Made by a program: the position numbers and the translations under genes. The notes under the pieces are model-generated. The model was given only the letters and a program-made list of their open reading frames with translations, was not told the DNA's origin and ran no database searches. From Micromonospora cabrerizensis (lineage in GTDB: Bacteria > Actinomycetota > Actinomycetes > Mycobacteriales > Micromonosporaceae): a stretch of DNA of 64,000 nt. Below, piece by piece: positions 33,837 through 42,416 of this stretch (positions are counted from its first letter, which is position 1; each line of letters opens with the position of its first letter). The DNA lies in contig NZ_JAKKFI010000079.1 in assembly GCF_022230955.1 (NCBI RefSeq), positions 1 to 64,000 on the forward strand, given 5' to 3'.

Positions 33837-35720
33837 TCAGATGTCATCCTCGTCGAAGGTCGGGCGGACGCCGCGGGCGAACATGATCTCGTCGTTGCTG
33901 GTGCCGGCGGCGACCATCGGCCAGACCATCGCGTCCTTGCCGACCACGAAGTCGATCACCACCGGGGCGTCGTTGATCTCCATGGCGGCGGCGATGGTCT
34001 TGTCGACGTCGTCCGCGTTCTCGCAGCGCAGACCGACGCAGCCCAGTGCCTCGGCGAGCTTGACGAAGTCGGGGATGCGGTGCTTGTGGGTGCCGAGCTC
34101 GGTGTTGGAGTAGCGCTCGTTGTAGAACAGCGTCTGCCACTGCCGGACCATGCCGAGGTTGCCGTTGTTGATGACGGCGATCTTGACGGGGATGCCCTCC
34201 AACGCGCAGGTGGCCAGCTCCTGGTTGGTCATCTGGAAGCAGCCGTCACCGTCCACCGCCCAGACCACCGTGTCCGGCTTGCCGACCTTGGCGCCCATCG
34301 CCGCCGGCACCGCGTAGCCCATCGTGCCGAGGCCACCGGAGTTCAACCAGGTGTACGGCTTCTCGTAGGAGATGAACTGGGACGCCCACATCTGGTGCTG
34401 ACCCACCCCGGCCACGAAGATCGCGTCGGGACCGACGATCTCGCCCAGGCGCTTGATCACGTACTGCGGGGAGAGCGTGCCGTCGGACGGCTCGTCGTAG
34501 CCCAGCGGGTAGCGGTTGCGCAGGTCGTCCAGTTGGGTCCACCAGTCACCCAGGTCGGTGCTGCGACCCGCCGACCGCTCGACGGTCACCGCGGCGATCA
34601 GCTCGTCGATGACGTGCTTGGCGTCGCCGACGATCGGCACGTCCACGTGCCGGTTCTTGCCGATCTCGGCGGGGTCGATGTCCGCGTGCACCACCGTCGC
34701 GTCCGGGGCGAACGAGTCCAGTTTGCCGGTGACCCGGTCGTCGAACCGGGCGCCCAACGCGACGATCAGATCCGCCTTCTGCAGGCCGTAGACCGCGGCG
34801 ACCGTGCCGTGCATGCCGGGCATCCCCAGGTGCTGCTGATGAGAGTCGGGGAACGCGCCGAGCGCCATCAGCGTGGTGACGACCGGGATGCCGGTCAGCT
34901 CGGCCAGCCGGCGCAGCCCATCGGTGGCACCGGCCTTGAGCACGCCGCCGCCCACGTAGAGCACCGGCCGGCGGGCACCGGCCATCAGCCGCGCCGCCTC
35001 CCGGATCTGCTTGCCGTGCGGGTGCAGGGTGGGGCGGTAGCCGGGCAGGTCCAGGGTCGGCGGCCAGTTGAAGGTGGTCGGCGCCTGGAGCACGTCCTTG
35101 GGGATGTCGACCAGCACCGGACCGGGTCGCCCGGTGCTGGCCAGGTGGAACGCCTCGGCCAGCACCCGCGGGATCTCCTCGGCGTTCTGGACGAGGAAGT
35201 TGTGCTTGGTGATCGGCAGGGTGATGCCCTGGATGTCGGCCTCCTGGAAGCCGTCGGTGCCGATCAACGGGCTGGCCACCTGCCCGGTGATCGCCACCAT
35301 CGCCACCGAGTCCATGTACGCGTCGGCGATCGGGGTGACCAGGTTCGTCGCGCCCGGGCCGGAGGTGGCGATGCAGACGCCGACCTTGCCGGTGGCCTGC
35401 GCGTACCCGGTCGCCGCGTGCCCGGCGCCCTGCTCGTGCCGCACCAGGATGTGCCGGACGGTGGAGTCGTAGAGCGGGTCGTACGCCGGCAGGATCGCGC
35501 CGCCCGGGATGCCGAAGACGACGTCGACCTCGAGCGCCTCGAGGGACCGCACGAGCGAGCCGGCCCCGGAGACCTGGGCCGAGGCGGTGGGTCGTACCGC
35601 CGGGACGGCCGGGGTGGCCGCGCCGCGTGCGGCGGCCGGGTCGACGTCGACGGACGGGTCGGCGGCCGCGCGGGCCCGGCGGGCGGTGTGGGCGAGGGTC
35701 TCAGGCGTGGGTCTCGTCAT
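33837..35720 (-). CDS. ilvB: acetolactate synthase large subunit
   Basis: 627 residues. After an Ala/Arg-rich 50-residue extension the TPP-enzyme fold appears: VFGIPGGAILPAYD, RHEQGAGHAATGYAQ (the catalytic Glu), the FAD region, and the TPP/Mg motif GDGCFQMTNQEL ... INNGNLG. Condenses two pyruvates, or pyruvate with 2-oxobutyrate. ATG 35720 (MTRPTPETLA) is the usual actinobacterial start. Upstream 35810-35939 holds a leader ORF, hairpin, terminator and promoter, so ilvBNC is under attenuation. Confidence 0.97.
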   Translation of the reverse strand: MTRPTPETLAHTARRARAAADPSVDVDPAAARGAATPAVPAVRPTASAQVSGAGSLVRSLEALEVDVVFGIPGGAILPAYDPLYDSTVRHILVRHEQGAGHAATGYAQATGKVGVCIATSGPGATNLVTPIADAYMDSVAMVAITGQVASPLIGTDGFQEADIQGITLPITKHNFLVQNAEEIPRVLAEAFHLASTGRPGPVLVDIPKDVLQAPTTFNWPPTLDLPGYRPTLHPHGKQIREAARLMAGARRPVLYVGGGVLKAGATDGLRRLAELTGIPVVTTLMALGAFPDSHQQHLGMPGMHGTVAAVYGLQKADLIVALGARFDDRVTGKLDSFAPDATVVHADIDPAEIGKNRHVDVPIVGDAKHVIDELIAAVTVERSAGRSTDLGDWWTQLDDLRNRYPLGYDEPSDGTLSPQYVIKRLGEIVGPDAIFVAGVGQHQMWASQFISYEKPYTWLNSGGLGTMGYAVPAAMGAKVGKPDTVVWAVDGDGCFQMTNQELATCALEGIPVKIAVINNGNLGMVRQWQTLFYNERYSNTELGTHKHRIPDFVKLAEALGCVGLRCENADDVDKTIAAAMEINDAPVVIDFVVGKDAMVWPMVAAGTSNDEIMFARGVRPTFDEDDI

Positions 35721-35809
35721 GACGGTTCTGGCCTTCGGCTGGAGTGGCTGGTGGCTAGTCAAGCGATGCGACACGGGCGGGGCTCGCGTCGCCAGGTTCC
35801 GATGGCAAT

Positions 35810-35840
35810 AAAAACGGCCCTCGTGCAGATGCACGGGGCC
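35810..35840 (-). terminator. attenuator terminator in ilvB leader
   Basis: On the minus strand GGCCC-CGTGC pairs with GCACG-GGGCC (one bulged base, loop ATCT), then G and TTTTT. It lies 90 bp before the ilvB ATG. Confidence 0.8.
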
Positions 35841-35868
35841 AGCGCACTCTCAGGTGGGAGAGTGCGCT
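35841..35868 (-). other. pause/anti-terminator hairpin of ilvB leader
   Basis: Perfect 11-bp stem AGCGCACTCTC / GAGAGTGCGCT with a 6-base loop, overlapping the leader stop codon by one base and lying directly before the terminator. Confidence 0.75.
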
Positions 35869-35903
35869 CAGGTAAGTACTCGCAGCGACCGGTACGACGA
35901 CAT
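35868..35903 (-). CDS. ilvB leader peptide (MSSYRSLRVLT)
   Basis: 11-codon ORF, ATG 35903 to TGA 35868, ending CTG-CGA-GTA-CTT-ACC: Leu, Arg, Val, Leu, Thr, with GTA and CTT rare in this genome. A promoter places the transcript start at or next to the ATG, so it is probably leaderless. Followed by the hairpin at 35841 and the T-run terminator at 35810, the layout of a Val/Leu-responsive attenuator. Predicted from sequence. Confidence 0.78.
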   Translation of the reverse strand: MSSYRSLRVLT

Positions 35904-35907
35904 GCGG

Positions 35908-38307
35908 CTAAGCCTGACGCATCTCACGCGATGAGTCAACTGATCCCACATGTTGGTTAACGGACGTCGGCGCGTCGGCCGGCGACGCGCCATCGGCAGA
36001 TGGGCTGAGCTGCCCTGACGAGCCCGGATCCCGGCGTGGGGCGGGCAGCGGAGCAGGCCGCGCGCCCGGTGAGGTCGCCGCCTCCAGCATCGCCTCCAGG
36101 TGCTCGGCCGGCACTCCCCACCCGAAGAGCGCGCCCTGGCCGAACCGGCATCCGGCGGCCACCACGGCGGCCAGCTCGGTCGGCGTGGTCACCCCCTCGG
36201 CGATCACCTCCAGCCCCAGCTGGTGGCCCAGTCGCATGACGATGTCGACCATCGGCGCGAACGCCGGACCGTCCTGACCGACCGGGCGGACCGGCTCGTG
36301 CTCGGCGACGAGGCTGTGGTCGATCTTCAGGATGTCGATCGGGAGCCGACGCAACTGCCCCAGCGACGAGTAGCCGGCCCCGAAGTCGTCCAGCGCGATC
36401 CGGACACCGGTCAACCGCAGCGCGGTCAGCCGCCGGATCAGCTCGTCCAGGTCGGTGGCGACCGCATGCTCGGTGACTTCCAGCACCAGCCGCTGCGGCG
36501 GCACGTGGTGGGCGCGCAGCGCCTCGGCGACCTGGACCACGTACTCCGGGGCGTGCAGCTCACGCGGGGAGACGTTGACCGACACCCAGACGTCGTGCCC
36601 GTCCGCCAACCACCGGGAGAGCTGGTAGCAGGCCTGGTGCAGCACCCAGGCACCGAGCGGAGCGATCATCCCGCACTCCTCGGCGAGCGGGATGAACTCG
36701 TCCGGACGGACGTTGCCCAGCTCGGGGTGGTGCCAGCGGAGCAGCGCCTCGGCGCCGACCGGCCGCACCGACGGCAACGACGCCACCGGCTGGAAGGCCA
36801 ACCGCAGCTCGTCGCGGTCGATGGCGCCGCGCAGCTCGTGCTCCACCGCGGTACGCCGACGCAACAGCTGGTCGTACGCGGCGTCGTAGCGCTCGATCCG
36901 GTTCTTGCCGCGTTGCTTGGCGTAGCGCAGCGCCAGGTCGGCGTGGCGCAGCAGCAGCTCCACGTCCGGCTCACCGCCCGACGCGGCCACCCCGATGCTG
37001 ACCGACAGGAAGACAGGCCCCTCCGGCTCGTCGTACGGCCGGTTGAGCACCCCGAGCAACCGTTCGGCGACCCGGTCCGCCTCGGCCTGCCGGCCCTGCA
37101 TGAGGACGGCGAACTCGTCGCCGCCCAGCCGGGCGGCCACGTCGCCGGGGCGCAGGTTGCCGCGCAGCCGCCGACCCACCTCGGCCAGCACGGCGTCGCC
37201 CACATCGTGACCACGCATGTCGTTGACGTTCTTGAAGCCGTCCAGGTCGAGGCCGAGCAGGACGTGTGGATTGCCCGTCGCGGCGCTGTCGTGCAGTGCG
37301 CGGAGCAGGCCCCGCCGGTTGGCCAGCGACGTCAACGGGTCGGTGTGCGCCAGCTCGCGGAAGTGCGCCTCCCGCTCGGCCAGGCGGCTCGCGTACCCCC
37401 GGACGTCGCGGAGGGTGAGGTACTGCCGTGCCACCAGGGCGAAGCCCTCGACGCTGCCGGCCACGATGCCCGCCGCCGTGAACCGGCCCTCCTGGGCGAG
37501 GTGGTACATCGCCGACGCGGCCATCGCCAGCATCGGGGCGACGGCGTACTCGCCGTCGCGACCGATCAGGTCCAGCTCCACCTGCCCTGGCCGGTCCGCC
37601 CGGTACACCGCGAGCGCGACGGTCAGCAGGCCGGCCGCGAGCACCGCCGCACCGGTCAGCGCCATCGTCGGCCCGGCCTGGCAGAGCCCGGCGCTCAGGC
37701 CCAGCCCGCCGCAGGTCACCGCGGTGATGCCGGAGGCCAGGGCGGCGAGCCGTCGACGGGGCGTCGCGGCCCGGAAGACCACGATCACGGCGAGCCCGGC
37801 ACCGAGCGCGGCGCTCACCGTGGCCAGCAGGATCGCCGGGCAGGCCATCGGGGTGGCGGCGCCGAGCAGCCGGGTGGGCTCGGAGAAGAGCACCCAGCCG
37901 ACGAACCACAGCGCGGCGGCCATGACCAGCCCGTCCAGGGCGAGCCGGGCCGTTCCCGACGCGGTGGCGGCCACCCCGGGCAGCCGGAGCAGACCGGCGG
38001 CGAAGGCCAGCCCGCTCAGTGCCGTGCCGATCGCCACCATGGTCGCCCAGCCCGTGCGCAGCCCCTGCTCGTGGGCCCAGTGGTCGTTCGCGCTGAGCGC
38101 GGCGACGACCCCGGCCAGCAGACTGAGCAGCGCGCCCCCGGCGGCCGCGGCGAGCAGCAGGTGCGCGGGCCGGCGCGGGCCGGTGCGCCGCACGGCGACC
38201 ACGGTCAGCAGCACGGCGGCCACAGCGGCGACGAGCCCGCTGAACGCCGCCACAGCGACCATGCCCGGGGGGAGATGCACGCTCCCAAGAGTGCCGGATG
38301 CGCGCAC
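35908..38307 (-). CDS. membrane GGDEF-EAL c-di-GMP protein
   Basis: Up to 799 residues: about nine N-terminal membrane helices (to residue 260), a GGDEF domain with intact LGGDEF and an upstream RPGD inhibitory (RxxD) site five residues before it, and an EAL domain with EALLRW, NVSPREL, EVTEH, DDFGAGYSS, LKIDHSL and AEGV intact. Both synthesis and hydrolysis of c-di-GMP are therefore possible. A Pro/Ser-rich tail follows. Starts at GTG 38307, GTG 38280 or ATG 38262 are all possible; no ribosome site decides. Divergent from ilvD and directly upstream of ilvB on its strand. Confidence 0.92.
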   Translation of the reverse strand: MRASGTLGSVHLPPGMVAVAAFSGLVAAVAAVLLTVVAVRRTGPRRPAHLLLAAAAGGALLSLLAGVVAALSANDHWAHEQGLRTGWATMVAIGTALSGLAFAAGLLRLPGVAATASGTARLALDGLVMAAALWFVGWVLFSEPTRLLGAATPMACPAILLATVSAALGAGLAVIVVFRAATPRRRLAALASGITAVTCGGLGLSAGLCQAGPTMALTGAAVLAAGLLTVALAVYRADRPGQVELDLIGRDGEYAVAPMLAMAASAMYHLAQEGRFTAAGIVAGSVEGFALVARQYLTLRDVRGYASRLAEREAHFRELAHTDPLTSLANRRGLLRALHDSAATGNPHVLLGLDLDGFKNVNDMRGHDVGDAVLAEVGRRLRGNLRPGDVAARLGGDEFAVLMQGRQAEADRVAERLLGVLNRPYDEPEGPVFLSVSIGVAASGGEPDVELLLRHADLALRYAKQRGKNRIERYDAAYDQLLRRRTAVEHELRGAIDRDELRLAFQPVASLPSVRPVGAEALLRWHHPELGNVRPDEFIPLAEECGMIAPLGAWVLHQACYQLSRWLADGHDVWVSVNVSPRELHAPEYVVQVAEALRAHHVPPQRLVLEVTEHAVATDLDELIRRLTALRLTGVRIALDDFGAGYSSLGQLRRLPIDILKIDHSLVAEHEPVRPVGQDGPAFAPMVDIVMRLGHQLGLEVIAEGVTTPTELAAVVAAGCRFGQGALFGWGVPAEHLEAMLEAATSPGARPAPLPAPRRDPGSSGQLSPSADGASPADAPTSVNQHVGSVDSSREMRQA
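35911..35939 (-). promoter_or_regulatory. ilvB promoter
   Basis: TTGACT (35939-35934), exactly 17 bp, CAGGCT (35916-35911), then seven bases to the leader ATG. It sits inside the last codons of the upstream GGDEF-EAL gene, whose stop is at 35908-35910. Confidence 0.7.
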
Positions 38308-38390
38308 CTCATGGGGGGCTGGGTGTGCATCTGTTGGGACACGGCGCCACCGGGCCCAGCCCCCGCGGCGGCGGTGTCATGCTGGTATAC

Positions 38391-40238
38391 ATGCCTGAGC
38401 TGCGGTCGAGGACTTCCACACACGGTCGGACGATGGCCGGCGCCCGGGCCCTCTGGCGGGCCACCGGGATGACCGACGACGATTTCGGTAAGCCGATCGT
38501 CGCCATCGCCAACAGTTTCACCCAGTTCGTGCCTGGTCACGTCCACCTCAAGGACATGGGTGGCCTGGTCGCCGACGCGATCGCCGAGGCCGGTGGGGTG
38601 GGCCGGGAGTTCAACACGATCGCGGTCGACGACGGCATCGCGATGGGCCACGGCGGGATGCTCTACTCGCTGCCCAGCCGGGAGCTGATCGCCGACGCGG
38701 TGGAGTACATGGTCAACGCGCACTGCGCGGACGCCCTGGTCTGCATCTCCAACTGCGACAAGATCACCCCCGGCATGCTGCTGGCCGCGCTGCGGCTCAA
38801 CATCCCGACCGTCTTCGTCTCCGGCGGCCCGATGGAGGCCGGCAAGACGATGGCGATCGAGGGCGTCGTGCACAGCAAGATCGACCTGATCGACGCGATG
38901 ATCGCCTCCTCGAACGAGGCGGTCACCGACGAGCAGCTCGGCGAGATCGAGCGCTCCGCCTGCCCGACCTGCGGCTCGTGCTCCGGCATGTTCACCGCCA
39001 ACTCGATGAACTGCCTCACCGAGGCGATCGGGCTGGCTCTGCCGGGCAACGGCTCGACGCTGGCCACCCACGCCGCGCGCCGGTCGCTCTTCGTCGAGGC
39101 CGGCCGCACCGTCGTGGACATCTCCAAGCGGTGGTACGACGGCGACGACGACTCGGTGCTGCCCCGCACGGTCGCCTCCAAGGCCGCCTTCGAGAACGCC
39201 GTCGCCCTGGACGTGGCGATGGGCGGCTCCACCAACACGGTGCTGCACCTGCTGGCCGCCGCCCGTGAGGCGGAGATGGACTTCGGCGTCGCCGACATCG
39301 ACGCGATCTCCCGGCGGGTGCCGTGCCTGGCCAAGGTCGCGCCCAACTCCCCGCAGTACCACATGGAGGACGTGCACCGGGCCGGCGGCATCCCCGCGAT
39401 CCTCGGTGAACTGGACCGTGCCGGGCAGCTCAACCGGGACGTGCACGCCGTGCACTCTCCCTCGTTGGCGCAGTGGCTGACCGACTGGGACGTGCGCGGC
39501 GGCTCGCCGACGCCGACGGCGGTCGAGCTGTTCCACGCGGCTCCCGGTGGCGTGCGTACCGTCGAGCCGTTCTCCACCACCAACCGGTGGTCGTCGCTGG
39601 ACACCGACGCGGCCGGTGGCTGCATCCGGGACAACGAACACGCCTACTCCGCCGACGGCGGGCTGGCCATCCTGCACGGCAACCTGGCGCCGGAGGGCAG
39701 CGTGGTGAAGACCGCCGGCGTGCCGGACGACTGCCTGACCTTCCGCGGCCCGGCGAAGGTCTACGAGTCGCAGGACGACGCGGTGACCGCGATCCTCGCC
39801 AAGCAGGTGGTCGCGGGTGACGTCGTGGTGATCCGGTACGAGGGACCGAAGGGCGGCCCCGGTATGCAGGAGATGCTCTACCCCACCTCGTTTCTCAAGG
39901 GACGCGGGCTGGGCCGCTCCTGCGCGCTGCTCACCGACGGCCGCTTCTCCGGCGGCACCTCCGGGCTCTCCATCGGCCACGTCTCCCCCGAGGCGGCCTC
40001 GGGTGGGCTGATCGCCCTGGTCCGTGACGGCGACGAGGTCGTCATCGACATCCCGAGCCGGTCGATCGAGCTGAACGTGCCCGCCGAGGATCTGGAGGCG
40101 CGACGGGTGGCCGAGGAGAAGCGCGACAAGCCGTACACCCCGACCGACCGGCAGCGCCCGGTGTCGGCGGCGCTGCGCGCGTACGCCTCGATGGCCACCT
40201 CGGCCAGCGACGGCGCCTACCGCCGCGTCCCGGAGTAA
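38391..40238 (+). CDS. ilvD: dihydroxy-acid dehydratase
   Basis: 615 residues. Iron-sulfur cysteines in ISNCDKITPGM and CPTCGSCSGMFTANSMN, plus the N-terminal start MPELRSRTSTHGRTMAGARALWRATGM and the late GRFSGGTSGLSIGHVSPEAA, identify IlvD. It dehydrates the dihydroxy acids from IlvC to the 2-oxo acids of Val, Leu and Ile. ATG 38391 matches the family start exactly; longer upstream reading adds unrelated residues. Divergent from the GGDEF-EAL gene; no attenuator seen upstream. Ends 175 bp before a lipoprotein gene. Confidence 0.97.
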   Translation: MPELRSRTSTHGRTMAGARALWRATGMTDDDFGKPIVAIANSFTQFVPGHVHLKDMGGLVADAIAEAGGVGREFNTIAVDDGIAMGHGGMLYSLPSRELIADAVEYMVNAHCADALVCISNCDKITPGMLLAALRLNIPTVFVSGGPMEAGKTMAIEGVVHSKIDLIDAMIASSNEAVTDEQLGEIERSACPTCGSCSGMFTANSMNCLTEAIGLALPGNGSTLATHAARRSLFVEAGRTVVDISKRWYDGDDDSVLPRTVASKAAFENAVALDVAMGGSTNTVLHLLAAAREAEMDFGVADIDAISRRVPCLAKVAPNSPQYHMEDVHRAGGIPAILGELDRAGQLNRDVHAVHSPSLAQWLTDWDVRGGSPTPTAVELFHAAPGGVRTVEPFSTTNRWSSLDTDAAGGCIRDNEHAYSADGGLAILHGNLAPEGSVVKTAGVPDDCLTFRGPAKVYESQDDAVTAILAKQVVAGDVVVIRYEGPKGGPGMQEMLYPTSFLKGRGLGRSCALLTDGRFSGGTSGLSIGHVSPEAASGGLIALVRDGDEVVIDIPSRSIELNVPAEDLEARRVAEEKRDKPYTPTDRQRPVSAALRAYASMATSASDGAYRRVPE

Positions 40239-40413
40239 CCACCGCTCGCGATCGACAGTGGATCGCCGATGTCGGGGTGTCCCACCAGGTCGGATATCCC
40301 GACGTCGATGGTGTCGTCGGCGAAACACGGTCCGCGGATGTCGGACGCGTCGGTTAGCGTGTCGTCGATCAATTCGGGGAGAGCCCGGATTCCTGCGGGG
40401 AAGAGGCGTGTAC

Positions 40414-41250
40414 GTGTCGTTTGGCAAGAAGTCCGTGGCGGTGGCGGTCTCGGCGCTCACCGCGCTCGCTGTCTCCGCGTGTGGCACGACGTCCGGCGGG
40501 TCCAGTGAGCCCAAGCAGCCCAGCGTTCTGGAGCTGCTGGCCAGTGATCTCAAGGGGTCGCTGCAGAAGACGTCCGAGGCCACCAACAAGAGCGATTCGG
40601 TGACCGTGTCGATGACGGGCAATGCGGGCGGCGAGAAGGTCGAGATGCGCGGCGTCCTGGACCTCGGCGACCCGGTCAAGGCCGAGATGACGACGACGGA
40701 CCCGAAGGGCGACTCGACTGTCGTCCGGATGGTCGGTGCGGTCATCTACGTCGAGATTCCGGCCGAGGACCGCGCGAGCATGGACGGCAAGCGCTGGATG
40801 AAGATGGACCTCGACGAAGCCGGCAAGCAGGCCGGGATGAACTTTGGCCAGCAGTTCGAGGACATCGACCCGACCAAGCAGGTCAAGACGCTGCTGGCCA
40901 CCGAGGGCACGAAGGTGGTCGGGCAGGAGACGGTGAACGGGGCGGCCACCGTCCACTACACCGTCAACACCCCGCTGGCGACCCACCTCGAGCAGGTCGA
41001 TGCGAAGCTGCGGGCCGGCGTCGAGCAGCAGATGACCAAGATGGGCGTCAAGGAGATCACCACCGACCTGTGGGTCGACGAGCAGTACCGGCCCCGCCGG
41101 GCCGCCCTGAAGATGGGCCCGTTGGGTGAGCTGGTGATGGACTACACCGACTACGGCAAGGCGGTGACGGTCGAGACGCCGCCGACGGCGGAGACCCTCG
41201 ACTTCGCCGAGATGCTCAAGGGTCTGCAGGGCCTGACCGCCGGCAACTGA
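40414..41250 (+). CDS. LppX/LprG-type lipoprotein
   Basis: 278 residues. Lipoprotein signal SFGKKSVAVAVSALTALAVSAC with lipobox VSAC-G. The mature part is a beta-rich LolA-like fold (VKAEMTTTDPKGDSTVVRMV, VIYVEIPAED, YTVNTPLATHL, LWVDEQYRPRRAALKMG), as in mycobacterial LppX/LprG lipid carriers and their actinobacterial relatives. Probably tethered outside the membrane and binding a lipid or peptide; ligand unknown. GTG 40414 has GGGGAAGAGG seven bases upstream; GTG 40408 is possible. Confidence 0.85.
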   Translation: MSFGKKSVAVAVSALTALAVSACGTTSGGSSEPKQPSVLELLASDLKGSLQKTSEATNKSDSVTVSMTGNAGGEKVEMRGVLDLGDPVKAEMTTTDPKGDSTVVRMVGAVIYVEIPAEDRASMDGKRWMKMDLDEAGKQAGMNFGQQFEDIDPTKQVKTLLATEGTKVVGQETVNGAATVHYTVNTPLATHLEQVDAKLRAGVEQQMTKMGVKEITTDLWVDEQYRPRRAALKMGPLGELVMDYTDYGKAVTVETPPTAETLDFAEMLKGLQGLTAGN

Positions 41251-41263
41251 CCTGTTCCGTGTT

Positions 41264-41296
41264 CGGGCGGGCTCGGCGTCACGCCGGGCCCGCCCG
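41264..41296 (+). terminator. terminator of the 40414 lipoprotein gene
   Basis: 15-base arms CGGGCGGGCTCGGCG / CGCCGGGCCCGCCCG with one mismatch and a 3-base loop, 13 bp after the stop. Confidence 0.75.
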
Positions 41297-41373
41297 TCCC
41301 GTTCCCGGCGCCGTCCGGCCGGCGTGTCGATCCGCCCGGCCGGGCACTGATCGCCGCGGCAGGGATCACCGGA

Positions 41374-42204
41374 TCAGGACGGTGCCCACGGTCCGCTGAC
41401 GAACTGCCCGTTGCCGACGAACGGGCTGACGTTGGGCACGCATCCGCCCAGGTCCATCGTCTGGGTCATCATGACCGGGGCCGGCTTGCCGCGACCACCG
41501 CACGTCATGTGGGCGAAGCCCAGGAAGTGCCCGAACTCGTGATTGATCACGCCAGCGTGGTACTCCTCGATGCTGACCGGGTATCCCGGTGAGCCCTGCA
41601 ACCAGCGCCGTAAATTGATCATGATGGTCTTGCCGTACTTGCAGGAGTAGACCCCCTCGGTGTCGACACCGCTCGCACCGCACAGCCGGTCCACCGTCCC
41701 CGGTGTGGCCAGCCGGACGTCGACGTCGACCTTCGAGGTGCTGACCCGCTGGAAGGACCACGACGCCCGGGTCAGGTTCACCGCGCCGTTGGTGACCGGG
41801 TGCTGCGCGGAGCTGGCCCACCCGTTCGGCGCCGCCAACACCTGCTCGATGCTCTCGGCGAACCGGTCCGGCTTCCAGGCCGCGATGTCGCCCCAGGCGA
41901 TCCCCTTCTCCACCGAGACGCTGTAGCGCACCCGCTTCTTTCCCCTGCCGATCACGCGACCGGTGCCGGTGGCCGTGGTGAAGGTGCCGGCGGCCCTGGT
42001 GGGAATCTCCGCGTCGGTCGGGGTCTCCGGCGTCGGGCTGGAGATTGGCGTGTCGCTGGGGCTCGAACTCGAACGCGGCTCACTCGAAGTCGAGCGTGGG
42101 ACATCGCCCTGCCCGGCGGCCGGTGCCGACGCCACACCGCACGCGGCGGTGGCCATCACCATCGCCAACGGGACCGACACGAGCAGCCGTCCGCTGATCC
42201 GCAC
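41374..42204 (-). CDS. secreted DUF3152-type metalloprotease lipoprotein
   Basis: 276 residues. Lipoprotein signal with lipobox TAAC-G, a Ser/Pro/Thr linker (about 35-70), then a DUF3152-type domain with the metzincin zinc motif HEFGHFLGFAHM (HExxHxxGxxH) and paired Cys (LCGAS, CKYG, TCGGRG, GGCV) probably forming disulfides. It resembles extracellular zinc peptidases of actinobacteria; substrate unknown. GTG 42204 has GGAGG at the right distance. Convergent with the lipoprotein gene. Confidence 0.85.
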   Translation of the reverse strand: MRISGRLLVSVPLAMVMATAACGVASAPAAGQGDVPRSTSSEPRSSSSPSDTPISSPTPETPTDAEIPTRAAGTFTTATGTGRVIGRGKKRVRYSVSVEKGIAWGDIAAWKPDRFAESIEQVLAAPNGWASSAQHPVTNGAVNLTRASWSFQRVSTSKVDVDVRLATPGTVDRLCGASGVDTEGVYSCKYGKTIMINLRRWLQGSPGYPVSIEEYHAGVINHEFGHFLGFAHMTCGGRGKPAPVMMTQTMDLGGCVPNVSPFVGNGQFVSGPWAPS

Positions 42205-42365
42205 GTGGAAAACCTCCAGGATCGATCACGGTCAGGTGAGGAACACCGGAAGGCTAGGTGACCAGGTGTAGGGAAAACGTCAAGACGGCGGGCGTCGATA
42301 GCCCGTCAGAACGCGACAGAGCGGGCAGACCCCTTGACGGTACGTAGTGGCTCGACGCGGCTGGT

Positions 42366-42387
42366 CGGCCGCCGGTTGGTGCGGCCG
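42366..42387 (-). terminator. possible ROK gene terminator
   Basis: 7-bp arms CGGCCGC / GCGGCCG around an 8-base loop, 30 bp after the ROK stop. Modest strength, no T-run. Confidence 0.4.
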
Positions 42388-42416
42388 GGCACGCACCACA
42401 GCCGGGATGAGCCAGG

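Noticed and set aside
36100..38472. 790-codon plus-strand open frame opposite the GGDEF-EAL gene
   Set aside because: Antisense to intact c-di-GMP motifs; Arg/His/Gln/Gly-rich with no homology.
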